Assembly (NCBI GenBank): GCA_030843315.1
Contig: JAUUPT010000066.1
Coordinates: 1-20,736, forward strand
DNA: 20,736 bases
Direction of reading: 5' to 3'
DNA from: Bacteroidaceae bacterium
Lineage (GTDB): Bacteria > Bacteroidota > Bacteroidia > Bacteroidales > Bacteroidaceae
Part shown: piece after piece, positions 7,867 through 14,682 of the stretch
How positions within the stretch are numbered: position 1 is the stretch's first letter
Layout: each line of letters starts with the position of its first letter
The notes under the pieces: model-generated
Told to the model about the DNA's origin: nothing
What the model saw: the letters and a program-made list of their open reading frames with translations, nothing else
Database searches by the model: none
Position numbers and translations under genes: made by a program

Positions 7867-8409
7867 TTACCCTAACAGACTTTCCTTCAACCGTGTAATC
7901 GCCTTCTGCAACTGCGCATCCACGGTCTTTATGCTGATGTCCAATTCTTCCGCCACCTGGGCATAACTCTGTTTTTCTTCGCGTATGCGGATAAAGATTT
8001 CGCGGCAGCGTTCGGGCAAACGATCCAGCGCTTTGACGTAGCGGGCAAAGAGTTCCTCGCTGATGAGTGTGTCCTCCGGAGAATCGGCCTGGTCGGAAGG
8101 TTCGGGAAGCTGGTCGGAAGACAGCGTGGCGTGCCGGTTCTCTTTCTCCAGATAATTGAGCGAAGCATTTTTGGTGAGGATGAAGCAATAATCTTCTATA
8201 TTCTTTACCTCCGGCAGCTTGACACGCTGCTCCCAAAGTCGCATGAAGACATCGAGCACTATTTCCTGTGCCCATTCCTCGTGCTTCACAAAGTAGTAGG
8301 CGATACGGAACAGGCGGTCGTAGCACAGATTGTAGAAACCATGGAAAGCTTGTTCCGAGTTTTCTTCCTTCATTTGGCGCAGGTAGCGCCTGACTTCTTG
8401 TTCGGTCAT
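7867..8409 (-). CDS. ECF-family RNA polymerase sigma factor (sigma-70, Bacteroidota type)
   Basis: 180 residues. Region 2 covers about 18-90: core-binding helices including LCYDRLFRIAYYFVKHEEWA, then EIVLDVFMRLWEQR. A short acidic linker follows (about 95-115), then region 4 (about 118-175: ALDRLPERCREIFIRIREEK, SYAQVAEELDISIKTVDAQL), ending in a basic helix. Length and motifs fit the Bacteroidales ECF family that normally sits upstream of a fecR gene and a TonB receptor gene. No anti-sigma gene is adjacent: the upstream minus-strand gene is a lipoprotein 48 nt away and the next gene downstream is convergent. The nearest FecR-like gene is at 1421-1939 on the same strand, beyond an opposite-strand block. 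The gene probably lies on the hemW-lipoprotein transcript and ends at the 7768-7836 terminator. Its regulon cannot be inferred from the window. Confidence 0.93.
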   Translation of the reverse strand: MTEQEVRRYLRQMKEENSEQAFHGFYNLCYDRLFRIAYYFVKHEEWAQEIVLDVFMRLWEQRVKLPEVKNIEDYCFILTKNASLNYLEKENRHATLSSDQLPEPSDQADSPEDTLISEELFARYVKALDRLPERCREIFIRIREEKQSYAQVAEELDISIKTVDAQLQKAITRLKESLLG

Positions 8410-8457
8410 ACAGCTTCTATATTCCTTCCTTCATATATTTGCACGGGCAGTTCTCGT

Positions 8458-9312
8458 TTACTCGCATTTCTTCAAAGTAGCTATACTGCTATTCTTGTCA
8501 AACGGATTATTAACAAACTCCCGTTTCCCCGTTTTGAAGTTATAGAACCCCATCCAGTCTATCGTAATATGGTTCTGATTAATCACTTTTACTTCAGCAA
8601 TCACGCTGTCTATAGAGAAATCAAACCAGTTCAAATCGGAGTTCCCCCTGGTAATGGCAGACAGCCCTTGATACTTCAGTTGGAGCTCTTCCTCATCGTC
8701 GTTTACAGAGAGCAGAACATAGGCCGATTCTCCTGACTGAGTGTATATATTCAAATCAGCATATGAACTGTTGATAAACTCCAGACTTTCCTCATCATCC
8801 CGGCATATCGTTTGCCATTTGCCCTTAATCGTGGGGCTGCTGTCTTCTTTTGTCACAGAATTGGCTGTCGCTATATCGGGGAATAGAATATTGTTGATTT
8901 TGTATTTATTCTTTCTTTTTGATACGTCCAGTATGACATAATGGTAATCATCCGAAAGGCACACCGCATAAGCATTCTCGGCAGTGTCTACTTTCAGGAT
9001 ACGCATTTTCTCTATCCAGTCCTTGCTATAATCCTGAGCGTTGACAAACGGATCATAATCCAATTCCAGGTTAGATAACTTGGTACGCAATTTCTTCGAT
9101 ACATACTCCTTTAAGATTCTCTCCACCTTATTTTTGTCTGTTCCCTCTTCCAGATTCTCTGTAATGTACGACTTGTAAAAGTCAGAAAGCATCTGAATGG
9201 CAGAATATTGCTCTGTGGCATCACGTTGTTCTTCGGCACTGGGGCGGGTTCTTCGGCAGCCACTAATTAGCTGGCACAAAACAATCAGTAACAGTAATAA
9301 TCTAATTCTCAT
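8458..9312 (-). CDS. Lipoprotein with a DUF3828-like domain
   Basis: 284 residues. The N-terminus is a clear lipoprotein signal: a hydrophobic stretch and LISGC, with the acceptor at Cys19. The region from about 40 to 150 (SDFYKSYI, EYVSKKLRTKLSNLE, DYDPFVNAQDYSKDW) matches the pattern I know for DUF3828, a family of small secreted proteins of unknown role. The second half (about 165-284) holds two weaker beta-rich segments with KGKWQT, YVLLSVNDDEEELQLKYQG and ITIDWMGFYNFKTGKREFV. An AGGAG Shine-Dalgarno sequence lies 9 nt upstream of the start, unusually clear for Bacteroides. The gene starts 50 nt after the hemW stop and ends 48 nt before the sigma gene, so it probably sits mid-operon. Function unknown; the DUF assignment is from memory. 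Confidence 0.85.
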   Translation of the reverse strand: MRIRLLLLLIVLCQLISGCRRTRPSAEEQRDATEQYSAIQMLSDFYKSYITENLEEGTDKNKVERILKEYVSKKLRTKLSNLELDYDPFVNAQDYSKDWIEKMRILKVDTAENAYAVCLSDDYHYVILDVSKRKNKYKINNILFPDIATANSVTKEDSSPTIKGKWQTICRDDEESLEFINSSYADLNIYTQSGESAYVLLSVNDDEEELQLKYQGLSAITRGNSDLNWFDFSIDSVIAEVKVINQNHITIDWMGFYNFKTGKREFVNNPFDKNSSIATLKKCE

Positions 9313-9321
9313 AATCTCTTT

Positions 9322-9326
9322 CTCCT
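9322..9326 (-). promoter_or_regulatory. Strong Shine-Dalgarno of the DUF3828-like lipoprotein gene
   Basis: The minus strand reads AGGAG 9 nt upstream of the ATG at 9312, within a purine-rich stretch (AAGAGGAGAAAGAG). Bacteroides leaders usually lack such a site, so it fixes the start and suggests efficient translation within a transcript coming from hemW. Confidence 0.6.
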
Positions 9327-9362
9327 CTTTTAAATCAGGCTCGTAGCCGTGTTGTCATGTTG

Positions 9363-10493
9363 TTATTCAATGTACATCAGGTCGCTTATAATACCGTCCG
9401 AAACGAAAATGCCTTCGCGCGTCAGGCGGAGGTGGTCGCCATGTATTTCCAGTTTGCCGCTTTTCAGGTGCGGGGCCGCCATGTCTCTGCAATAATTCCA
9501 TAGTTTCGTGCCGAATTTCGGTTCAGCCTCTTCCGCCGATATTCCCCACTTGGTACGCAGGGTGGTCATAATGTACTCGTTGTAGCGGGTCGTCGTGTCC
9601 AGATGCTCCGTCTCGAATGCCCGTTGCCCCGTTTCCATAGCGCTTATGTACTTCTCCAGCGACGAAACGTTCCATTCGCGGCTCCCGGTGTCGAATGAAT
9701 GTGCCGAAGGACCGCAACCCAGATAAGGAACACCTTTCCAGTAAGATGTATTGTGGCGCGAGTACATACCGGGCTTGCAGAAGTTGGATATTTCGTAATG
9801 CTCATATCCGGCATTGCCTAGCGTGTCTATCAGGGTGGAGAAGAAGCGTACGCTGCTCTCTTCGTCTACCTCGCGGATGCGGTGGGCTTGCAGCATTTCG
9901 TAGATGCGCGTACCCTTTTCGTAAGTCAGGTGATAGGCGGAGATATGTTCTACGTGTAGGCCGACGGCTTGTTGCAAATCGCACTTCCAGCGTTGGTCTG
10001 TCTCACCTGGCAGGCCGTAGATAAGGTCGATGCTGATATTGCGGAAACCTGCGCGGCGGCAACGCTCCACGGCTTCTATCGCCTGGCTGGCATTATGGCG
10101 GCGGTTCAGTAGCCGCAGGGTAGCATCGTCAAAGGTCTGTATCCCCATGCTGAGGCGGTTGAAGGGAAGGGTGCGCAGCATGGCTACATATTTGTCCGTC
10201 AGGTCGTCGGGATTGGCTTCGAGGGTGATTTCCCCGGCAACTTCCAACCCATAAACTTTTTCAATCGTTTCAAACACTTGCCTGAAGTCTTCCTCCGCCA
10301 GTTGCGAGGGTGTGCCGCCACCCAGGTAGATGGTTTCCACAGGTTCTCCTTTCAGATATTCCTTGCGCGCCTCCAGTTCCCGGCACAAAGCGCCGATATA
10401 GCGTTGCTTCAGCTCGCTGCGGGTGGTGGAGTAGAAGTCGCAATAGATGCAACGCGTCTTGCAAAAAGGAATGTGTATATAGATGCCTGCCAT
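9363..10493 (-). CDS. hemW: Radical SAM heme chaperone HemW (formerly HemN-like coproporphyrinogen oxidase)
   Basis: 376 residues, the usual HemW length. The protein opens with IYIHIPFCKTRCIYCDFYST, the CxxxCxxC cluster motif with Cys11, Cys15 and Cys18 for the [4Fe-4S]-SAM centre. Further family motifs follow: IYLGGGTPSQL, EITLEANPDDLT, RLSMGIQTFDD, NISIDLIYGLPGET, then EHISAYHLTYE and HYEISNFCKPG. The C-terminal HemN domain covers about 300-370. HemW binds heme and delivers it to target proteins; it lacks the extra N-terminal cysteine of true HemN oxidases (CxxxCxxCxC), which here is replaced by the CDF of this motif. Homologues are often still labelled coproporphyrinogen III oxidase. A Bacteroides -7 box lies 24 nt upstream. 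The lipoprotein and sigma genes follow in the same direction. Confidence 0.95.
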   Translation of the reverse strand: MAGIYIHIPFCKTRCIYCDFYSTTRSELKQRYIGALCRELEARKEYLKGEPVETIYLGGGTPSQLAEEDFRQVFETIEKVYGLEVAGEITLEANPDDLTDKYVAMLRTLPFNRLSMGIQTFDDATLRLLNRRHNASQAIEAVERCRRAGFRNISIDLIYGLPGETDQRWKCDLQQAVGLHVEHISAYHLTYEKGTRIYEMLQAHRIREVDEESSVRFFSTLIDTLGNAGYEHYEISNFCKPGMYSRHNTSYWKGVPYLGCGPSAHSFDTGSREWNVSSLEKYISAMETGQRAFETEHLDTTTRYNEYIMTTLRTKWGISAEEAEPKFGTKLWNYCRDMAAPHLKSGKLEIHGDHLRLTREGIFVSDGIISDLMYIE

Positions 10494-10516
10494 GATGTTT
10501 GTGGGGTTATTCGTTG

Positions 10517-10524
10517 CAAAAGTA
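10517..10524 (-). promoter_or_regulatory. -7 box (TACTTTTG) of hemW
   Basis: The minus strand carries TACTTTTG, an exact TAnnTTTG match, 23 nt before the hemW start. I see no TTTG at the expected -33 distance. It may drive hemW, the lipoprotein gene and the sigma gene together. Confidence 0.5.
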
Positions 10525-10626
10525 ATCTTTTGGCGGGAGAAAGACAGGACTTTGAAATGTTTTTTGACTGATATTTCGCCCTTATTGAACGATGAGCAGT
10601 CCGTGAAGTGCTATTAAAAGGATAAA

Positions 10627-10658
10627 TTTGCCACAGTAATTAATATGTTGTATCTTTA
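10627..10658 (+). promoter_or_regulatory. Promoter of the GH16 gene
   Basis: TTTG at 10627-10630, a 20-bp spacer, then TATCTTTA at 10651-10658 (seven of eight consensus positions). This is the expected Bacteroides -33/-7 layout and ends 13 nt before the GH16 ATG, so the leader would be very short. Confidence 0.55.
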
Positions 10659-10671
10659 AATAGAACTTTGT

Positions 10672-11544
10672 ATGCTACGAAAACACAGTAAAAGGAAAAT
10701 GATGTTCGCGCTTTTGGCGTGGTGTGCTTTAGCTTCTGTTTCTGCCCAGGAATGGAAGTTGGTATGGAGTGAGGAATTCAATAAAAAAGGGCGCTTGAAT
10801 GAGGCTATCTGGAACTACGAGAACGGGTATGCCCGCAATGAAGAAGATCAATGGTACCAGCCCGACAACGCTTATTGCAAAGGTGGCAAGCTGATTATAG
10901 AAGCCCGGAAGGAGCATCGGGAGAATCCGTTGTATGAAGCCGGAAGCCGCGACTGGCGCAAGAAGCGCGAATTTGTGGAATATAGCTCTTCGTCGGTAAC
11001 TACTGCCGGCAAATTTGAATTCCTGTACGGACGCCTCGAAGTGCGTGCCAAGATTCCCACCGCGGGAGGTGCCTGGCCTGCCATCTGGCTGCTGGGACGC
11101 GGTCTGCCGTGGCCTTCGAACGGAGAAATTGACGTGATGGAATACTACCGTATAAAAGGGGTGCCGCATATCCTTGCCAATGCCTGCTGGGGAGGTGAAA
11201 AAGGACACGGTGCCGTATGGAACAGCAAGACGGTTCCGTTTACCCATTTCACCGACCGCGACCCTCGTTGGGCGGATAAGTTCCACATCTGGCGCATGGA
11301 CTGGGACGAAACATCCATTAAGATTTACTTGGACGACGAACTGCTGAACGATATTCCACTGGGCGAAACCGTGAACGGCAATAGTGCGGGCGAGGGAACA
11401 AATCCTTTCCACAAGCCGCAGTATATCTTGCTGAATCTTGCTGTCGGAGGTATCAACGGCGGAGAGATTGACGACGCAGCACTCCCGATGAAGTATGAAG
11501 TGGACTACGTGCGCGTATATCAGAAGGATGCTTATATGGAATAA
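10672..11544 (+). CDS. Secreted glycoside hydrolase family 16 (laminarinase-like endo-beta-glycanase)
   Basis: 290 residues. Signal peptide about 1-25 (ending SVSA before Q26). A single GH16 jelly-roll domain fills the rest: KLVWSEEFNKKG at the start, YGRLEVRAKIPT, GGAWPAIWLLG, the catalytic GEIDVMEYY (nucleophile Glu152, Asp154, acid/base Glu157), and the closing strand YEVDYVRVYQK. GH16 enzymes cut internal beta-1,3 or beta-1,4 bonds in glucans or galactans with retention. The WPSNGEIDVMEYY form is closest to the laminarinase-like subfamily GH16_3, which in Bacteroides also includes enzymes on galactans, so glucan versus galactan is open. It is followed 45 bp later by the GH43-GH97 gene and then GH2, pointing to one substrate. 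There is no lipoprotein cysteine, so it is probably periplasmic or secreted. Confidence 0.93.
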   Translation: MLRKHSKRKMMFALLAWCALASVSAQEWKLVWSEEFNKKGRLNEAIWNYENGYARNEEDQWYQPDNAYCKGGKLIIEARKEHRENPLYEAGSRDWRKKREFVEYSSSSVTTAGKFEFLYGRLEVRAKIPTAGGAWPAIWLLGRGLPWPSNGEIDVMEYYRIKGVPHILANACWGGEKGHGAVWNSKTVPFTHFTDRDPRWADKFHIWRMDWDETSIKIYLDDELLNDIPLGETVNGNSAGEGTNPFHKPQYILLNLAVGGINGGEIDDAALPMKYEVDYVRVYQKDAYME

Positions 11545-11549
11545 AATGT

Positions 11550-11557
11550 TACTTTTG
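11550..11557 (+). promoter_or_regulatory. -7 box (TACTTTTG) in the GH16 to GH43-GH97 gap
   Basis: TACTTTTG begins 6 nt after the GH16 stop and 40 nt before the next ATG. It is an exact TAnnTTTG match, but no -33 TTTG lies at the right distance. It may give the GH43-GH97 gene a start of its own in addition to read-through from GH16. Confidence 0.4.
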
Positions 11558-11589
11558 CACTCGCTAAATGATTCAATATAAAACTATAT

Positions 11590-14529
11590 ATGATGAACCG
11601 AAAAATGCCTTTGTTACGTATGAACCTGCTGGCTGCATTAATTCTGTTATTTACGCTTCCGGTGTTTTCTCAGCAGAAGTCCTTTTATGAGAAAGATTGC
11701 ATCGCTTATCTGTTTACATATTTCACTGGTAATCATATCAGTGAAGAGGCTGTGTGCTATGCCGTCAGTATGGATGGCTACACCTATTGGACGCTGAACG
11801 GCGGTAAACCGGTGATTGACTCGAAAGTTATCAGCTCTACGGGCGGTGTGCGCGATCCTCATATCCTGCGCAGTGAAGATGGAAAGACTTTCTATATGGT
11901 GGTGACGGATATGGTTTCCGGCAACGGATGGGATTCCAACCGGGCAATGGTATTGCTGAAATCCACCGATTTGGTGAATTGGTCACACTCAGTCATCAAT
12001 ATGCAGAAACGCTATGAAGGACAGGAGAAGTTGAAACGTGTATGGGCTCCGCAGACGGTTTACGATCCGGAAGCCGGGAAGTATATGGTATATTGGAGCA
12101 TGAAGTACGGCGACGGGCCGGATGTGATATATTATGCCTATGCGAATGACGACTTCACCGATTTGGTTGGCAAGCCGAAACCCCTGTTTCTGCCGAAAGA
12201 AGGGAAATCGTGCATCGACGGGGATATTGTATATAAGGATGGCGTCTTTCACCTTTTCTATAAGACGGAAGGGCACGGCAATGGCATCAAGGTAGCCACT
12301 ACCCGTTCGCTTGCTTCCGGCCAATGGGACGAAGAACCCGATTACAAGCAACAGACAACAGATGCAGTAGAAGGTGCAGGCACCTTCAAACTGATAGGAC
12401 AGGATAAATATATATTGATGTATGACGTATATATGAAAGGCAAGTATCAGTTTACCGAGACTACCGACCTGAAAAACTTCAAGGTGATAGACAGTGAGGT
12501 AAATATGAATTTCCATCCGCGTCATGGCACGATTATTCCTATTACGCGGGATGAATTGATGCGTATCACCGATAAGTGGGGGAAACCGGCGGAACTATCA
12601 AACGCTCTTCTATCCATGACGGCGGTTAAGCCGGTGGCAGCACAAGACATCACCGTCAGCGGGCCTGATGGTAAGTTGCAATTAACCGTATCGTGCCCGG
12701 AAGGGGGAGAGGCTTCTTATACCATATCTTATAATGGGAAACAGATGCTCGAGCCTTCTCCGCTGGGACTGGAAACGAATGTGGGCGACTTTGCCAAGAC
12801 CATGAAATGGGTGGGGCACAAAGAAGCAAAGATTGATACCACCTACGAGCAGACGCGCATCAAGACCTTGCGTGTACATTATCGCGCCAATGAATTGCTG
12901 TGCTCCTTTGTCAATGCGGAAGGGCAGAAAGTAGATGTAATGTTCCGCGTCAGTGACAACGACGTGGCATTCCGTTATCTGCTTCCCCGCCAGGGAGAGC
13001 GGGGAAGTGTGACCGTCAGTCAGGAAAAGACCGGTTTTCGCTTTCCGTCTCACACTACTACTTTCCTTTGTCCGCAGAGCGATGCCATGATAGGATGGAA
13101 GCGGACCAAACCCAGTTATGAGGAAGAATATAAAGCGGATGCTCCCTTGAATGCACGTTCGCAATTCGGACATGGATATACATTCCCCTGTTTGTTCAGG
13201 GTAGGAGAGGATGGTTGGGTACTCGTCAGCGAGACGGGAGTCGACAGCCATTACTGTGCTTCCCATCTGAGCGATGCGGTGGACGGACTGTTTACGGTTG
13301 CTTTCCCCATGCCGGAAGAGAATAACGGCAACGGGACGGTAGCTCCGGCTTTCGCCTTGCCGGGCGCTACTCCGTGGCGCACCATTACGGTGGGCGAAAC
13401 TCTGAAACCTATCGTAGAGACGACAGTGCCCTGGGATGTGGTGAAACCGCTGTACGAGACAGAACATAACTATAAAATGGGGCGTGGCACGTGGAGCTGG
13501 ATTCTCTGGCAGGATGGCAGCATCAACTACGATGACCAGGTGTACTATGTGGACTTGGCGGCTGCTATGGGATACGAATATGTATTGATAGACAACTGGT
13601 GGGACACCAATATAGGTCACGACCGGATGGAGCAGCTTATCAAGTATGCCCACAGCCGGGGTGTAGATGTATTCTTGTGGTACAGTTCCAGCGGCTACTG
13701 GAATGATATTGAGCAAGGTCCTGTCAATCGGATGGACACTCCGATTATCCGCAAACGGGAAATGAAATGGCTCCAAAGCCAGGGCGTGAAAGGCATTAAA
13801 GTCGATTTCTTCGGAGGAGACAAGCAGGAGACGATGCGGCTGTATGAAGATATTCTGAGCGATGCGGACGACCACGGACTGATGGTAATCTTCCACGGCT
13901 GCACGATACCGCGCGGCTGGGAACGGATGTACCCCAATTATGTAGGCAGCGAAGCCGTCCTGGCTTCCGAGAATCTGATATTCAACCAGCACTTCTGTGA
14001 TGAAGAGGCGTTCAATGCCTGCCTGCATCCGTTTATCCGCAACGCGGTGGGATGCATGGAGTTTGGCGGTTGCTTCCTGAACAAGCGGATGAACCGTGGG
14101 AACGATGGTGGCAATATCCGCCTTACCACCGATGTGTTCCAATTGGCAACGGCGGTGCTGTTCCAGAACCCGATACAGAATTTTGCTTTGTCTCCCGGCA
14201 ACCTGACGGATGCGCCGCAAGTCTGCCTCGACTTCATGAAGCAGATACCTACTACCTGGGACGAAACCCGCTTCATCGATGGCTATCCCGGAAAGTATGT
14301 TGTGCTTGCCCGCCGTCACGGCGATAAGTGGTATGTGGCTGCCATCAATGCCGATAAGGAAACGCTGAAGCTGAAACTCACACTGCCCATGCTGGCAGGC
14401 GAAACTGTTTCTTTTTATAGCGACGACAAGCAACAACCAAAAGAGAAAGCTATGAAGGTGAAAGCCGACGGTAGCATTCAACTGGTGCTTCAACCGCAGG
14501 GAGGCGCTGTATGGGTCAAAATGAACTAA
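11590..14529 (+). CDS. Secreted two-enzyme fusion: GH43-like five-bladed propeller plus retaining GH97 (alpha-galactosidase type)
   Basis: 979 residues. Signal peptide about 1-28. A GH43-type propeller spans about 33-340: LFTYFTGN, SMDGYTYW, GGVRDPHIL with candidate base Asp89, CIDGDIVYKDG with Asp210/Asp212, and AVEGAGTF with candidate acid Glu261. All three catalytic positions appear present, so the domain is probably active. A GH97 module follows: N-terminal beta-sandwich about 352-620, barrel about 630-880, C-terminal sheet about 890-979. In the barrel, GIKVDFFGGDKQ places an aspartate (Asp739) where retaining GH97 enzymes keep their nucleophile; inverting SusB-type alpha-glucosidases lack it. 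Glu794 lies 55 residues on, the spacing I recall for the acid/base of BtGH97b. That points to alpha-galactosidase or beta-L-arabinopyranosidase. The GH43 partner may remove arabinose or galactose. It lies between GH16 and GH2 in one direction. Confidence 0.9.
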   Translation: MMNRKMPLLRMNLLAALILLFTLPVFSQQKSFYEKDCIAYLFTYFTGNHISEEAVCYAVSMDGYTYWTLNGGKPVIDSKVISSTGGVRDPHILRSEDGKTFYMVVTDMVSGNGWDSNRAMVLLKSTDLVNWSHSVINMQKRYEGQEKLKRVWAPQTVYDPEAGKYMVYWSMKYGDGPDVIYYAYANDDFTDLVGKPKPLFLPKEGKSCIDGDIVYKDGVFHLFYKTEGHGNGIKVATTRSLASGQWDEEPDYKQQTTDAVEGAGTFKLIGQDKYILMYDVYMKGKYQFTETTDLKNFKVIDSEVNMNFHPRHGTIIPITRDELMRITDKWGKPAELSNALLSMTAVKPVAAQDITVSGPDGKLQLTVSCPEGGEASYTISYNGKQMLEPSPLGLETNVGDFAKTMKWVGHKEAKIDTTYEQTRIKTLRVHYRANELLCSFVNAEGQKVDVMFRVSDNDVAFRYLLPRQGERGSVTVSQEKTGFRFPSHTTTFLCPQSDAMIGWKRTKPSYEEEYKADAPLNARSQFGHGYTFPCLFRVGEDGWVLVSETGVDSHYCASHLSDAVDGLFTVAFPMPEENNGNGTVAPAFALPGATPWRTITVGETLKPIVETTVPWDVVKPLYETEHNYKMGRGTWSWILWQDGSINYDDQVYYVDLAAAMGYEYVLIDNWWDTNIGHDRMEQLIKYAHSRGVDVFLWYSSSGYWNDIEQGPVNRMDTPIIRKREMKWLQSQGVKGIKVDFFGGDKQETMRLYEDILSDADDHGLMVIFHGCTIPRGWERMYPNYVGSEAVLASENLIFNQHFCDEEAFNACLHPFIRNAVGCMEFGGCFLNKRMNRGNDGGNIRLTTDVFQLATAVLFQNPIQNFALSPGNLTDAPQVCLDFMKQIPTTWDETRFIDGYPGKYVVLARRHGDKWYVAAINADKETLKLKLTLPMLAGETVSFYSDDKQQPKEKAMKVKADGSIQLVLQPQGGAVWVKMN

Positions 14530-14579
14530 GAACTGCCTTTTTTGAACTCTTTTTCACCCTTTAGCTCTATCTTCCTGCC

Positions 14580-14587
14580 TATATTTG
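14580..14587 (+). promoter_or_regulatory. -7 box (TATATTTG) upstream of the GH2 gene
   Basis: TATATTTG fits TAnnTTTG exactly. The -33 region is weak (TTTTC at 14551-14555, slightly too far). Transcription would start near 14593, ahead of the hairpin at 14607-14642, so that hairpin would lie in the GH2 leader. Confidence 0.5.
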
Positions 14588-14606
14588 CAGCAGGAGGATG
14601 TGTCGG

Positions 14607-14645
14607 AATTCAACTCTTTAGCCCCTTCTAAAGAGTTGAATTTTT
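14607..14645 (+). terminator. 15-bp perfect hairpin with T-run between GH43-GH97 and GH2
   Basis: Arms AATTCAACTCTTTAG (14607-14621) and CTAAAGAGTTGAATT (14628-14642) pair perfectly around a 6-nt loop CCCCTT and are followed by further T residues. It can terminate the GH43-GH97 transcript. Because a promoter-like box precedes it and the GH2 start lies 38 nt after it, it may instead or also act as an attenuator in the GH2 leader. Confidence 0.75.
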
Positions 14646-14682
14646 ACATTTCCTGTTATAAACTTTACATAAACTTAATAGC

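Noticed and set aside
7796..8326. A 176-codon frame ending in SERSEKSLL
   Set aside because: It is an out-of-frame shadow of the sigma gene running into the palindromic repeat, whose translation gives this familiar spurious peptide.
8434..8441. Plus-strand TATATTTG between the sigma and lipoprotein genes
   Set aside because: It matches the -7 consensus but points against both genes, has no -33 element, and no plus-strand gene follows.
12682..14493. A 603-codon open frame antisense to the GH43-GH97 gene
   Set aside because: It lies wholly opposite a gene with complete catalytic motifs in both modules, has no recognisable domain, and is explained by codon bias of the sense strand. The same holds for the long antisense frames at 14665-15747 and 16222-17601 opposite GH2.
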